This document shows, piece after piece, positions 8,595-17,166 of a stretch of DNA of 64,000 bases; the first letter of the stretch is position 1; each line of letters begins with the position of its first letter. Origin of the DNA: Chloroflexota bacterium (GTDB lineage Bacteria; Chloroflexota; Anaerolineae; Aggregatilineales; Phototrophicaceae); assembly GCA_026709625.1 (NCBI GenBank), contig JAPOSR010000037.1, forward strand, positions 20,575 through 84,574, given 5' to 3'. A model generated the notes under the pieces. That model did no database searches. It was given only the letters and a program-made list of their open reading frames with translations, and was not told where the DNA came from. The position numbers and the translations under genes are program-made.

Positions 8595-10132
8595 GCGTAT
8601 CGCTCCATTTCTGTCCGCTCTTGCCGCTCGGCTCCCAGCATATAGTAGCCGATGCGCTCTTCGGTCAGCCGCTCATCGTTGGGGAAGATACCGACAATCT
8701 CGCCCTCGTACATGACCATGATGCGGTCGGAGAGCTTCATCACCTCTTGCAGGTCGGCGGAGATCAAGAGAATGGCCAAGCCATCGGTGCGCTGGTCGAC
8801 GAGCTGTTGATGGATGAATTCAATCGCGCCGATATCGACGCCGCGCGTGGGCTGGGCGGCGATGAGCAATTTGGGCGAGGACGACAGCTCGCGCGCCACC
8901 ACCACCTTCTGCATATTGCCGCCAGAAAGCGCGCTGACAGGAATGGCGGCATCGGGCGCGACAATGTTGAATTGCCTGATCATGTCTGCGCCGTTCACAT
9001 CAATGGCGTTGATGTCCAGCAAGCCGCGGCGCGTAAAGGGCTCGCGGTAATAGCGGTCGATGATCAGATTGTCGGCGATGGACGACCACAGGGCGACGCC
9101 ATTGGTCAGGCGGTCTTCGGGGATATGCGCCACATTGCGCTCGCGCACCGAGCGTGGACCTCGCCCCAGGATCTGCTCGCCGCCGATATAGGCTTCGCCA
9201 GTGGTGGGCGGCCGCAAGCCCGTCAGCACTTCCGCCAGCTCGGTTTGCCCATTGCCCTCGACGCCGGCGATGCCCAGGATCTCGTTCTCATAGACATTGA
9301 AGCGGACCTGTTTGAGCAGTTGATGCCCGCTGCTGTCGGCATAGGTGAGGTCATCCACTCGCAGCACGGGGGCGCCTCGCGTAACTGGTGGGCGGTCGAC
9401 CTGCATGAACACTTCGCGCCCGACCATCATGCGCGCCAGCTCGCGTTCGCTGGTTTCCGCTGTGTTGACCGTGCCCACCTGGCGAGCGTCGCGCATGACC
9501 GTCACGCGGTCGCTGATTTCGATAACTTCCTTGAGCTTGTGCGTGATGAAAATCACAGTCTTGCCACCTTCGACCAGGTTGCGGATCGCTGTGAAGAGGT
9601 CAATCGTCTCGCTGGGAGTCAGGACGGCGGTCGGCTCGTCCAAGATGAGGATTTCCGCGCCACGATACAGCGCTTTGAGGATTTCCACGCGCTGACGCAT
9701 GCCCACGGGGATGTCGGCGATCTTGGCGTTGGGATTGACGAACAAGCCGTAATCGCGCGAAAGCTGCTCGGTATCGGTGGCGGCGCGCGAGAAGTCGATC
9801 TGGACACCCTGTTTAGTTTCGCGATTGAGGATGATGTTCTGCGCCACGCTGAAAGAATCGACCAGCATGAAATTTTGATGCACCATGCCGATGCCCAGTT
9901 CAATCGCCGCCTGCGGATTGGGGATTTGCACTTGCTGGTCGTGAATAGTTATCGTGCCGTCGGATGGCTGCTCCAAGCCATAGAGGATTTTCATCAGCGT
10001 GGATTTGCCAGCGCCGTTCTCGCCGACCAAGGCGTGAATCTCGCCCTGCTCGACGCGAAAACTGATGTCGTCGTTGGCATGCACGCCGTTGGGGTAGATC
10101 TTGTGGATGTTCTGCGTTTCGATGATTGACAT
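8591..10132 (-). CDS. Nucleoside-type ABC transporter ATP-binding protein (two ABC domains)
   Basis: A 513-aa duplicated ATPase of the RbsA/YufO type. The first domain has Walker [10 protein letters not shown], signature and Walker [12 protein letters not shown], and the H-loop FITHKL. The second domain has the degenerate Walker [10 protein letters not shown] usual for this family, with signature [10 protein letters not shown]. Order and overlap with two permease genes and proximity to a BMP-family binding protein make it the energising subunit of a nucleoside importer. A dispersed CACAGAG-type repeat lies immediately upstream, followed by an orphan methyltransferase gene that separates it from the binding-protein gene. 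Confidence 0.93.
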   Translation of the reverse strand: MSIIETQNIHKIYPNGVHANDDISFRVEQGEIHALVGENGAGKSTLMKILYGLEQPSDGTITIHDQQVQIPNPQAAIELGIGMVHQNFMLVDSFSVAQNIILNRETKQGVQIDFSRAATDTEQLSRDYGLFVNPNAKIADIPVGMRQRVEILKALYRGAEILILDEPTAVLTPSETIDLFTAIRNLVEGGKTVIFITHKLKEVIEISDRVTVMRDARQVGTVNTAETSERELARMMVGREVFMQVDRPPVTRGAPVLRVDDLTYADSSGHQLLKQVRFNVYENEILGIAGVEGNGQTELAEVLTGLRPPTTGEAYIGGEQILGRGPRSVRERNVAHIPEDRLTNGVALWSSIADNLIIDRYYREPFTRRGLLDINAIDVNGADMIRQFNIVAPDAAIPVSALSGGNMQKVVVARELSSSPKLLIAAQPTRGVDIGAIEFIHQQLVDQRTDGLAILLISADLQEVMKLSDRIMVMYEGEIVGIFPNDERLTEERIGYYMLGAERQERTEMERYA

Positions 10133-10137
10133 GGCGC

Positions 10138-10170
10138 TTCACCACAGAGGAACGGAGGACACAGAGAAAA
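10138..10170. repeat. Copy 1 of dispersed CACAGAG-type intergenic repeat
   Basis: The segment beginning ttcaccacagaggaacggag matches, over about 33 nt, the segment at 44762-44795 and the reverse complement of 20277-20308. All three copies lie against gene ends: here between the ATPase start (10132) and the methyltransferase stop (10199). No coding potential is seen. Confidence 0.65.
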
Positions 10171-10198
10171 TTGCCAGTTCAAATCAAACTATTGCAAC

Positions 10199-11158
10199 TT
10201 AGCCAAGACTATCATATCCGCTACAGTTGCGCCCGCTCGCCTGCGCGGCTTGTATCACGGAATCGCTGCTCCCCAGCCACTTCTTGGCGAAATCGACAAA
10301 CTCTGGGTTGCGCTCGATAGCGACAAACTCCGCCCCAAGCTGCCTGGCGACCACGCATTCTGAACCCGAGCCAGCGAATGGGATGAGCACCCGGCCGCCC
10401 GCGCCATTGATGCGCGACTGCAAGAGACGGCGCGTCAGCGACATGGGCTTCTGCGTGGGGTGTTTGAGTGTATCGTGGTCACGATGCGCTGCCAGCTCGC
10501 TCGGCGGAAACACCTGATGATCGCAGGTACGGCACATAAACCACCGTTCGCTGCGACCAGCGCCGCCAGCCAGCGCCGGCGTCTTGATCACATCACGTGG
10601 CTGCGCGCCATTTTTGTGGGCAGCATAAATTGTCGGCCTGCCAGAAGCGCCAAAGCGCGATGGCGTGCCCTTGCGTATCTTGCCGGCAGCTTTGCGGTAT
10701 GATTCTGTGTAGGGTTCGCGGATTTGGTCAATCTCAAGGTCAGGGCGCGGTCGGCCTGGTTTCCACAGGCACAGGATAGTCTCGTGCGACCGCTGCCAAA
10801 ACTTGAGCGAGGGCACAGTTTTGTTCGTGTAATGCCACACCAGCCAGCGCTGCTCGTCGACTGGAAAGCGGGCTGCGACTCGAGCAACGATCTCCGGAAA
10901 TCCATATAGATAAATCAGCCCATCGTCCGCGAGCAGCCGAAAGCAATCGCCGAGCCAGCCCAAGGCCCAATTCACATACTCGTCAATTGGCATGACTTCA
11001 TCATCGTTGCCAAAGTCCTTGCCGATGTTGTAGGGTGGATCGACGATGATGACATCGAACACGCGGCCACTTCGAACTAGCTTACGCAGCTCCTCGACCG
11101 CATCGCCTTGGATGAGTCGGTCCGCCGCAACCGCTCCAAGAGGATGCGCATTGGACAT
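10199..11158 (-). CDS. Orphan DNA methyltransferase (DPPY type) with a Cys2His2-like insert
   Basis: N6-adenine or N4-cytosine DNA methyltransferase of 319 aa. Catalytic motif IV DPPYN is at residues 40-44 and AdoMet motif I FAGSGSE at 261-267, preceded by HPTQKP; this motif order is beta-class. Between them sits C209-x2-C212-x12-H225-x2-H228, which looks like a zinc-binding Cys2His2 module and may belong to target recognition. The start at 11158 is chosen because GAGG lies 9 nt upstream; a frame-compatible ATG exists at 11173. No nuclease gene is adjacent. The gene sits between the nucleoside-binding protein and its ATPase on the same strand, as if inserted there. The recognition site is unknown. 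Confidence 0.87.
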   Translation of the reverse strand: MSNAHPLGAVAADRLIQGDAVEELRKLVRSGRVFDVIIVDPPYNIGKDFGNDDEVMPIDEYVNWALGWLGDCFRLLADDGLIYLYGFPEIVARVAARFPVDEQRWLVWHYTNKTVPSLKFWQRSHETILCLWKPGRPRPDLEIDQIREPYTESYRKAAGKIRKGTPSRFGASGRPTIYAAHKNGAQPRDVIKTPALAGGAGRSERWFMCRTCDHQVFPPSELAAHRDHDTLKHPTQKPMSLTRRLLQSRINGAGGRVLIPFAGSGSECVVARQLGAEFVAIERNPEFVDFAKKWLGSSDSVIQAAQASGRNCSGYDSLG

Positions 11159-11226
11159 CGACAGCTGCCTCATGGCGCGCTATTCATAGAATTTTGCCAA
11201 AGGGCGACAGACAACACATAGAAACA

Positions 11227-11253
11227 GAGCCTGCCACGCCGAGCAGCAGGCTC
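11227..11253 (-). terminator. Hairpin terminator after the BMP-family binding protein gene
   Basis: A perfect 8-bp stem, GAGCCTGC (11227-11234) with GCAGGCTC (11246-11253), and an 11-nt loop. Read on the minus strand it lies 25 nt after the stop codon and is followed by TGTTTCT. It should end or attenuate transcription before the methyltransferase and transporter genes. Confidence 0.65.
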
Positions 11254-11278
11254 CTTGTTTCGGCGCGGGATGGGCAAA

Positions 11279-12424
11279 CTACATATCGCCCATCATCATG
11301 TCGCCGAGGGTCATCCCAGCTGTTGACATATCGGCGCAGGTAGCGCCCACAGCCGCCATCATATCTTCGCTGGTGAACACGGTCTGCACTTCGATATCGC
11401 CATTGACCACCGCCGCCTCAGCCGCATCGAGCATGGCTTTGATGTCGTCGGAGGTGGCAGCATCGTAAAATTCGTTCTTCGCCAAGCCAACGCCGCCTTC
11501 GGGGATGCCTAGGCTCTCGGCGCTGCCATAAGGAAGCTCGCCATCCAGGTGCAGGGTGATGGCGCGGAAGATCGAGTTATCGACATTCTTGAGCATGCTG
11601 GTCAAGATGCGCTCGGCTTGGTCGGGGTCGGTTTCGGCGACGATGGCAGCCTGGTCGCTGTCGACGCCGATCGCATAATGCCCTTGCTCATGCGCAGCTT
11701 CAAAGACGCCAACGCCCGAGCCGCCAGCGATCTGGAAGACGATGTCCGCGCCCTGCTCGTACATAGCCAGCGTGATTTCTTTGGCGCGCGCCGGGTCGTT
11801 CCAGCTGCCGGCGTATTGCACGATGCTCTGCGTATCGGGATTGACCAAGCAAGCGCCCTGCTCGTAACCGACGATGAAGTCATCGATGACGGGGATCTGC
11901 TGCCCGCCGACCGCGCCGATGATCGGGGCGTCGTTCGTGCCTTCCATCATGCTGGCGGTGATGGCGGCGGCATATACGCCAGCCAGAAAGGAGCCCTGGT
12001 TTTGCGCATAGGTCATCGAATAGACATTGGCGCAGCCCTCGACGCAGATATCCGCGTTGTCATAGGGCATGGGCGCATCATAGAAAATGAACTGCTTGTC
12101 GGGATACAAGTGCGCGTTGGCAGCCAAATAGTCGATCATCTGGAAGGTGCCGGCGACGAGGATGTCGTAGGAATCGCTGTCGGACATGACATCCAGCAAG
12201 CCCGGCTCCCAGTTGGCGGGGTCGATGCCCAGCTCGACAGTGTCAATATCGATATCGTATTCATCGGCGACGGCGTCCATGCCGCGTTGCGCGCTGTCGA
12301 AGAAGGACTTATCGCCCAGTGTGCCGTTGACCACCGAAACCACGCGCAGGGGATCCTGGGCGGCTGCGGCAAAGGCGGTCAAGAAGACGAGCGCAATGAC
12401 CAATAAAAAACTCAGCTTTCTCAT
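11279..12424 (-). CDS. BMP family nucleoside-binding protein (ABC transporter substrate-binding)
   Basis: A 381-aa basic membrane protein (BMP/PnrA/Med) family binding protein, the usual partner of YufO-YufP-YufQ-like nucleoside transporters. It has an N-terminal signal peptide of about 22 residues ending AAAAQ, without a lipobox Cys. Family segments include VNGTLGDKSFFDSAQRGMD near the N-terminus and FQIAGGSGVGVFEAAHEQG and IGVDSDQA in the middle. The start at 12424 is set by GGAGG 7 nt upstream; the frame is open further upstream but without signal-like sequence. A TTGCCA-17-TATACT promoter and a downstream terminator make it a strongly expressed, probably separate transcript, as expected for a binding protein needed in excess. 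Confidence 0.92.
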   Translation of the reverse strand: MRKLSFLLVIALVFLTAFAAAAQDPLRVVSVVNGTLGDKSFFDSAQRGMDAVADEYDIDIDTVELGIDPANWEPGLLDVMSDSDSYDILVAGTFQMIDYLAANAHLYPDKQFIFYDAPMPYDNADICVEGCANVYSMTYAQNQGSFLAGVYAAAITASMMEGTNDAPIIGAVGGQQIPVIDDFIVGYEQGACLVNPDTQSIVQYAGSWNDPARAKEITLAMYEQGADIVFQIAGGSGVGVFEAAHEQGHYAIGVDSDQAAIVAETDPDQAERILTSMLKNVDNSIFRAITLHLDGELPYGSAESLGIPEGGVGLAKNEFYDAATSDDIKAMLDAAEAAVVNGDIEVQTVFTSEDMMAAVGATCADMSTAGMTLGDMMMGDM

Positions 12425-12475
12425 GTTGTTCCTCCGTTTGGGGTTAGCCGTGTCAGCCTGGTTGCTGATGCGCGT

Positions 12476-12504
12476 AGTATAAACAAACAAGCCGCGAATG
12501 GCAA
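12476..12504 (-). promoter_or_regulatory. Predicted sigma70 promoter of the BMP-family binding protein gene
   Basis: On the minus strand TTGCCA (complement of 12499-12504) and TATACT (complement of 12476-12481) are separated by exactly 17 nt. This gives a leader of about 45 nt before the ATG at 12424 with its GGAGG site. Confidence 0.65.
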
Positions 12505-12714
12505 AAGGCAGGAGCGCGCCGCTGGCTATGTTCCCTGGCGGCCAAATGGATAAGCGACATGGTGCGAAATTCCTCATTGACGCGGTGTAGAAACAGCAAG
12601 CGACAAACAGGAGGCTAGCATGCGCGACCGCTGCATGCCTTATGTGATCTATTTTGACAACATTCGCGCTCACTGCGCTTCTGATACAATCAATGTGTGG
12701 GATGTGAGGTTGTC

Positions 12715-13361
12715 ATGGAACTGAGCATCGCAACAGCCAGGAAACGCCACGCCGTCTCGCTCGCAAACGCGACCCGGTTCCTTGCCCTATCATGTTTGGC
12801 ATGGCTCAGCGTGGACACGATCGTCTGGGTGGCTTGGGACGACGTCCGCCCCTTCGCTTCTGCCCCGTGGCTGATTAACGCAATGCAATACGCCAGCACA
12901 ATCATCGTTTTCGCCGGCGTCCAGCGCTGGCTGATGCGCCGCTGGCTGCGCGTCCAACCGCCCGGCTGGCTGGGCTGCAGCATCGCCGGGGCCTTGGCTG
13001 GCGCGGCCGGCTATATTCTCTTCAGAAGCGCCGTGCCCGCGCCCTATGAGTTTTGGCAATATATGCGCTATTCGCCGCCACCTGAGCCATTTACCTGTTC
13101 GCCAAAGACGTCTACTTTGGCTTGAGCGACTTCTTCAAATACGGCGTCGTCGCCTTCTGCCAGTTTTTGGCTTTTCCGCGCCAGTGGCAAGGGCGGCGGC
13201 TGTGGCTGGTGGCGGCCTGCGTCGCCGCGCCGCTTTGGCATGTCAGCGAATCGGTTGTCGCGGTGATGATCTTGTCGCTGGCGCTGGCGTACATAACAGC
13301 GAATGCCCATTTTGCCTCCACCCCGGCCCCCTCCCCCAACATGAGGGAGGGGAGGCTTTAA
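12715..13361 (+). pseudogene. Small integral membrane protein gene disrupted by a frameshift
   Basis: The first frame starts at 12715 (GAGG just upstream) and encodes membrane segments such as FLALSCLAWLSVDTIVWVAW and a glycine/alanine-rich helix. It loses membrane character after YMRYSPP near 13080 and stops at 13125. A second frame, opening right after a TGA at about 13089 (AIYLFAKDVYFGLSDFFKYG), continues with more hydrophobic helices to 13361. Joining the frames requires a net one-base loss around 13075-13092. This could be a true lesion or a sequencing error. The family is not recognised; it resembles small multi-pass membrane proteins of unknown function. Confidence 0.6.
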
Positions 13362-13478
13362 CCTCGCAGCGAATGGGCTTCAATCAAGGGGCTACCGGGC
13401 AAGTCGTTGCAATTTATGCTCAAATCCGCGCTCAACTAGCTCCCCTTCCCTCCTTGTGGGGGCAAGGGGCCGGGGAGA
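13317..13478. repeat. Pair of inverted G/C-rich repeat units
   Basis: A unit at 13317-13354 and one in opposite orientation at 13439-13478 are similar over about 38 nt (ccccggccccctccccc against the reverse complement of ggggcaaggggccgggg). Each unit can also fold by itself: CCCCTCCC (13328-13335) with GGGAGGGG (13345-13352), and CCCCTT (13442-13447) with AAGGGG (13464-13469). The block overlaps the end of the broken membrane gene and precedes the nucleoside hydrolase. It looks like a mobile or REP-like intergenic repeat, and the first hairpin could act as a terminator. Confidence 0.6.
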
Positions 13479-13545
13479 GTTGCGCGCCTCTGTGCTGAAT
13501 ATCTGGTTACAATACAGCCTAAACACCCAGGCAAGGAGTCGCCTC

Positions 13546-14478
13546 ATGAAATTACTGATAGATACCGATGCTGGCGTGGATGACGCTCAAGCCATCATGC
13601 TGGCGCTTTGCGAACCAGGCGTGGATGTCGTCGGCATCACCACATTGACCGGCAATGTGCATATCCGCCAGGTCAATCCCAATGTGCTGACGATTTTGGA
13701 AGTCATGAACCGCGATGCGCCTGTGTATGCGGGCTGCGACCGCCCCCTCGTCCAGCCCTGGGAAGACGCCGCCGAGGTCCATGGCCGCGATGGCTTGGGC
13801 GACTACCGCGACCGTCCCAAATTGACGCGAACGCTGCAAAGCGAACATGCTGTGCCGGCGCTGCTGCGACTGTCGCGCGAATATGCGGGTGAATTGACCT
13901 TGATCGCGCTGGGACCCTTGACCAATATCGCCATGGCTATCCGCCTCGACCCCGACTTCCCCGCGCGAATAGCGCATTTCGCTTTCATGGGCGGCACCAT
14001 CGCCGCGCAAGGCAACACGCCTGTCGTCACCGCCGAATACAATATCTGGACTGACCCAGAAGCCGCCGTTATCACGCTGGACGCTTTCCCGCAAGCCACC
14101 ATGCTCAGCTGGGAGACGACCCTCGCCCACGGCTTCGCTTGGGACCAGTTCAACCAACTTTGCGAAATCGACACAGTCAATGGGCGTTTTTTTCGCGCTA
14201 TCTCGCAGGCGACTGCCGAGCGCTTGCAGAACAGCTATGCGCGGCCGGCTTATCTGCTGCCCGATCCGCTGGCGATGGCGGTCACCCTGCGTCCCCAGCT
14301 CATCCAGCAGAGCGCAAAGCATCATGCCACGGTCGAGCTGCACGGCGCACTCACGCGCGGGCAAACCGTCATCGACTACACAGGCATCAGCGGCAAAGCG
14401 ACCAACGTCAACATCGTGCAGGCGCTGGACACCGCCGGCGTGCATGCCATGTTCGTCGATGCGCTGAGCGCCAGCTGA
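13546..14478 (+). CDS. Nucleoside hydrolase (IUNH family), second copy
   Basis: A 310-aa inosine-uridine preferring nucleoside hydrolase. The Ca2+-binding signature LIDTDAGVDDAQA is at residues 4-16; GPLTNIAMAIRLDP and HFAFMGGTI follow in the middle, and a LLPDPLAMAVTL C-terminal segment places the catalytic-site Asp/His region. The start at 13546 is preferred because AAGGAG lies 8 nt upstream and the DTD motif is at the expected position; the frame is open upstream without homology. It is clearly divergent from the copy at 857-1732, so the two may differ in nucleoside preference. The M42-like peptidase gene follows after 7 nt, suggesting cotranscription. Confidence 0.93.
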   Translation: MKLLIDTDAGVDDAQAIMLALCEPGVDVVGITTLTGNVHIRQVNPNVLTILEVMNRDAPVYAGCDRPLVQPWEDAAEVHGRDGLGDYRDRPKLTRTLQSEHAVPALLRLSREYAGELTLIALGPLTNIAMAIRLDPDFPARIAHFAFMGGTIAAQGNTPVVTAEYNIWTDPEAAVITLDAFPQATMLSWETTLAHGFAWDQFNQLCEIDTVNGRFFRAISQATAERLQNSYARPAYLLPDPLAMAVTLRPQLIQQSAKHHATVELHGALTRGQTVIDYTGISGKATNVNIVQALDTAGVHAMFVDALSAS

Positions 14479-14485
14479 AAAACCC

Positions 14486-15511
14486 ATGCGCCAAGACGAT
14501 ATCTTCAGCAAGCTGGAGCGGCTGCTGGCTGCTCCAGCGCCGAACAACAGTTGCCTGCTGCCCGGCGCTGTCGGCGGCGTCATCCGCGAGATCGCAGCCG
14601 GGCTGGGCTTGGACTGCGCGCCCATCGGCAGCACGGGCAACCTGGGCATCACAATCGGCGATGCTGCGGCGCCGCTGGACCTGCTCATCACCGCGCACAT
14701 GGACCGCCCCTGCTTCCGCGTCCGCGACCTGGCCGAAACGACCCTGGTTCCGCTCTGCGCCATCCGCGTGCCCGGCGAAAATTACCAGTGCGCGGGCATG
14801 GCGCTGCGCTTCGTGGAGGGCCGCGTGCGCGTGGCGGCGCAAGGCGAGCTGCGTTTCCAGGCAAATGGCGGCGAGCCACGCATCACATTCCAGGCGCAGC
14901 GAGGCGAATTGCGCCCCGGCGATACGGTGATGATGCAGGCGGCGCCGCGGCTGCGCGATGGTCTCGTCATCGGCACAGGGCTGGATAATGCGCTGGGGCT
15001 GCTGATCGGGCTGCTATCGGCGCAGGCATTGCGCGAGCAGAACTTGTCGGGGCGGATTCTCTTCGCCTTCACCGACCAAGAAGAAGCGCCACCCAGCGGC
15101 TTGTTTGGGCAGGGCGCGGCGCGGCTGGCTGGCGTGATGGAGCCGCCGCGGCTGGGCTTCATCAACATCGACGCGCACAATGCCCATGCCGGTCATCAGC
15201 CCGGCGCCGGCGCATCGCACGCGTTTGTATCGGGCAATGGACGCGGCTCGATCGCGCCACTGGACAGACAGGCGCAGGCGGAAAAGCTGGCGGCCGAGCT
15301 GAACGCGCGACGACCGAATACCGTGCGGCTGAATTATGGCTATGTGTCGCGCAGCGATGACATGTTGCTCAACCTGTGGACGCGCTGTCTGGGGCTGGTG
15401 GGAGCGCCGCTGCTGAACGCGCATACGACCGAAGAAACCGCGGCGCTGGACGATGTGGCGGCGACGGTGGCGTGGGTGGTGGTCTTTGTGTCGGAGGAGT
15501 TGAAATGCTAA
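14486..15511 (+). CDS. M42-like metallopeptidase (zinc aminopeptidase family)
   Basis: A 341-aa protein of the M20/M42 peptidase clan, closest by pattern to M42 (FrvX/PepA-like) aminopeptidases. Metal-ligand and catalytic regions are visible in order: ITAHMD (canonical AHxDE), GTGLDNALG (bridging Asp), FTDQEEAP (catalytic Glu pair), NIDAHNA, and a terminal HTTEETA. The first motif lacks the usual Glu after the Asp (AHMDRP), so metal coordination or activity may differ. It follows a nucleoside hydrolase gene by 7 nt, probably as one transcript. Its substrate, peptide or other amide, cannot be inferred. Confidence 0.78.
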   Translation: MRQDDIFSKLERLLAAPAPNNSCLLPGAVGGVIREIAAGLGLDCAPIGSTGNLGITIGDAAAPLDLLITAHMDRPCFRVRDLAETTLVPLCAIRVPGENYQCAGMALRFVEGRVRVAAQGELRFQANGGEPRITFQAQRGELRPGDTVMMQAAPRLRDGLVIGTGLDNALGLLIGLLSAQALREQNLSGRILFAFTDQEEAPPSGLFGQGAARLAGVMEPPRLGFINIDAHNAHAGHQPGAGASHAFVSGNGRGSIAPLDRQAQAEKLAAELNARRPNTVRLNYGYVSRSDDMLLNLWTRCLGLVGAPLLNAHTTEETAALDDVAATVAWVVVFVSEELKC

Positions 15512-15537
15512 ACTAGCCAGTGGCATTTGGAGACGCG

Positions 15538-16524
15538 ATGGAATCAACACAACAAGTTTTTCTGGGCGATTGTCGCAATGTACTGTCAAGCTTGGCGGAA
15601 CAGTCTATTTCGGCCTGCATAACCGATCCGCCTTACAATTACGAGTTTGTTGGCCACAAATGGGATGCCGATGAAATCGCACGACGAACACGGCGAGCGC
15701 GAGAGAACGGCAGCAAGATCCTCGTCAAGAATATCCCGTATGGAAGCGGCTTGGCTGGCGGGGTGAGAAACGAGAAATGGTACGAAAGAAATCGAGAAAA
15801 TATATTGGAATATCAGAAATGGTGTTTGGAATGGGGAGAACAAGTCTTCCGAGTCTTGAAACCGGGTGGCATCATCGCGGTATTTAACAGCACAAGAACG
15901 GTAGCTCATGTCCAAGTAGCATTGGAGGCTGCTGGGTTTTATGCGCGCGACTGCCTTGTATATCGCCGTCCAAGCGGAATACCTAAAGGTCTAAATTTAA
16001 GCGCGAAACTGAAACAGAAGAATCATGCTGAATATGATGCTTGGAAAGGGTGGCACAGTTGCCTCAGAAATGAGTGGGAAGCAATTGCCATCTTGCAAAA
16101 ACCATTAGAACAGAATTATCTAAACACATTCATGAATTATGAAGTTGGTTTGTTTTTCACGGAAAATCCAGATGGGTCATTTCAATCAAACATCATTGAG
16201 AATGTCAAGAAGAGGAAAGACGACGATTTCAATGTGCACTGCACAGTAAAACCTCTGGCATTGATGGAGAAGCTTGTTGAAATGTTTGTGCCACCATCAA
16301 GCAAGCATATCGTGCTTGATCCATTCGCTGGCTCAGGTACGACACTGGTGGCTGCCAAGAACCTCGGGAGAAGCTATATTGGCATCGAAGTTGTGCCTGA
16401 GTATATCCCTATCATTGAGAGACGCCTGCTAGCGAACAGCAATTTGAATAATATGACTCAGAATGTCTCCAAAAAAGAGATGGGGGCTATCGATCTACCT
16501 GAAAGTCTCCCGCTATTTGACTGA
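15538..16524 (+). CDS. Type II DNA methyltransferase (DPPY, beta class) of a restriction-modification system
   Basis: A 328-aa N6-adenine/N4-cytosine methyltransferase. Motif IV DPPYN is at residues 30-34 and AdoMet-binding motif I DPFAGSGTT at 261-269, followed by GIEVVPEY; this order is beta class. The start at 15538 has a GGAG-like site at about 8 nt; an in-frame GTG at 15520 is less likely. The 3' end overlaps the convergent nuclease gene by 38 nt. The pair is much richer in A+T than both flanks, with Lys- and Asn-rich stretches, which suggests recent horizontal transfer. It should protect host DNA against the partner nuclease. The recognition sequence is unknown. Confidence 0.9.
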   Translation: MESTQQVFLGDCRNVLSSLAEQSISACITDPPYNYEFVGHKWDADEIARRTRRARENGSKILVKNIPYGSGLAGGVRNEKWYERNRENILEYQKWCLEWGEQVFRVLKPGGIIAVFNSTRTVAHVQVALEAAGFYARDCLVYRRPSGIPKGLNLSAKLKQKNHAEYDAWKGWHSCLRNEWEAIAILQKPLEQNYLNTFMNYEVGLFFTENPDGSFQSNIIENVKKRKDDDFNVHCTVKPLALMEKLVEMFVPPSSKHIVLDPFAGSGTTLVAAKNLGRSYIGIEVVPEYIPIIERRLLANSNLNNMTQNVSKKEMGAIDLPESLPLFD

Positions 16525-17068
16525 GAAATATATGTAGATCGAAGTCGGTATGAGACCTTATGAAGTCAAAGCTAGCTCCGTCAGTGAGAATGTTCCATGT
16601 TCCCGCACGACAAGCCGTGACCGCCGCAGGTAGATTATCCTCACGTAAAATCAGGAAAATCGGCTCATAGCCTTGATCTCGCAGCAGGTGGCCATAGGAT
16701 CGAAACTTTTTGAGTGTACCCGAATCCCCCGAACCGATGCGGTATTTCGTATCAACTGCGAATGTACCAAAGGTGAAGTCACAAGGCTCATCATTGCCAA
16801 CTCGGAACGGAGGACCGAAGTCTTCTCGCAGTTCCTCAAATACGCAGGCCACGATCAATTCCCAACACTTACCCAATTCCCGCCCCCAATACTGACGATT
16901 CTCGCGCTTTATTTTCGGGGTCAAACCAAACACGTCCATCAAAACATCATGATCTTCATTTTCATCCTTATATGACTTTTGGACAAAGGACTTCTGATAT
17001 CGTGTCAATATGTCGCTTAGTTTTGCAGCTAGAGATGTGTCGGGCACGCTATTGTGTCTCTCAGTCAC
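16487..17068 (-). CDS. PD-(D/E)XK-like type II restriction endonuclease
   Basis: A 193-aa protein encoded convergently with, and overlapping, the adjacent methyltransferase gene. It contains a plausible PD-(D/E)XK core: P95-C96-D97 followed after eight residues by D106-T107-K108 within TFAVDTKYRIGSGDSG. A preceding helix with Glu (RELGKCWELIVACVFEE) and a following strand (EPIFLILREDNLPAA) match the fold order. Small size, AT-rich composition and neighbourhood support a type II restriction enzyme. I could not assign a named family with confidence. Regulation may include antisense interference at the overlapping 3' ends. Confidence 0.75.
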   Translation of the reverse strand: MTERHNSVPDTSLAAKLSDILTRYQKSFVQKSYKDENEDHDVLMDVFGLTPKIKRENRQYWGRELGKCWELIVACVFEELREDFGPPFRVGNDEPCDFTFGTFAVDTKYRIGSGDSGTLKKFRSYGHLLRDQGYEPIFLILREDNLPAAVTACRAGTWNILTDGASFDFIRSHTDFDLHIFLSQIAGDFQVDR

Positions 17069-17166
17069 ATACTGGTCGAAGAAATGCTATCACAATTATA
17101 CTTAGTCCTACAGAGACGTCTACCAAGACGCATTATTACAAACGCGTCAATGGAAGGAACCCACCC

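Noticed and set aside
8534..10129. Open frame of 531 codons antisense to the transporter ATPase gene
   Set aside because: It mirrors the codon structure of a well-supported ATPase with Walker motifs; the antisense translation shows no domain pattern. The same applies to long antisense frames at 31855-33702, 49022-50950 and 61830-63698.
13122..13361. Independent small membrane protein gene starting at 13122
   Set aside because: The frame has coding character upstream of this ATG-like start (AIYLFAKDVYFG), so it is better explained as the second half of the frameshifted gene.
16487..17068. Assignment of the nuclease to the ApaLI family
   Set aside because: The first impression came from the DTKYRIGSGDSG segment, but the sequence recalled for ApaLI-like enzymes has a different core (EIKWRDATTDGDHI type). 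Only the general PD-(D/E)XK call is kept.
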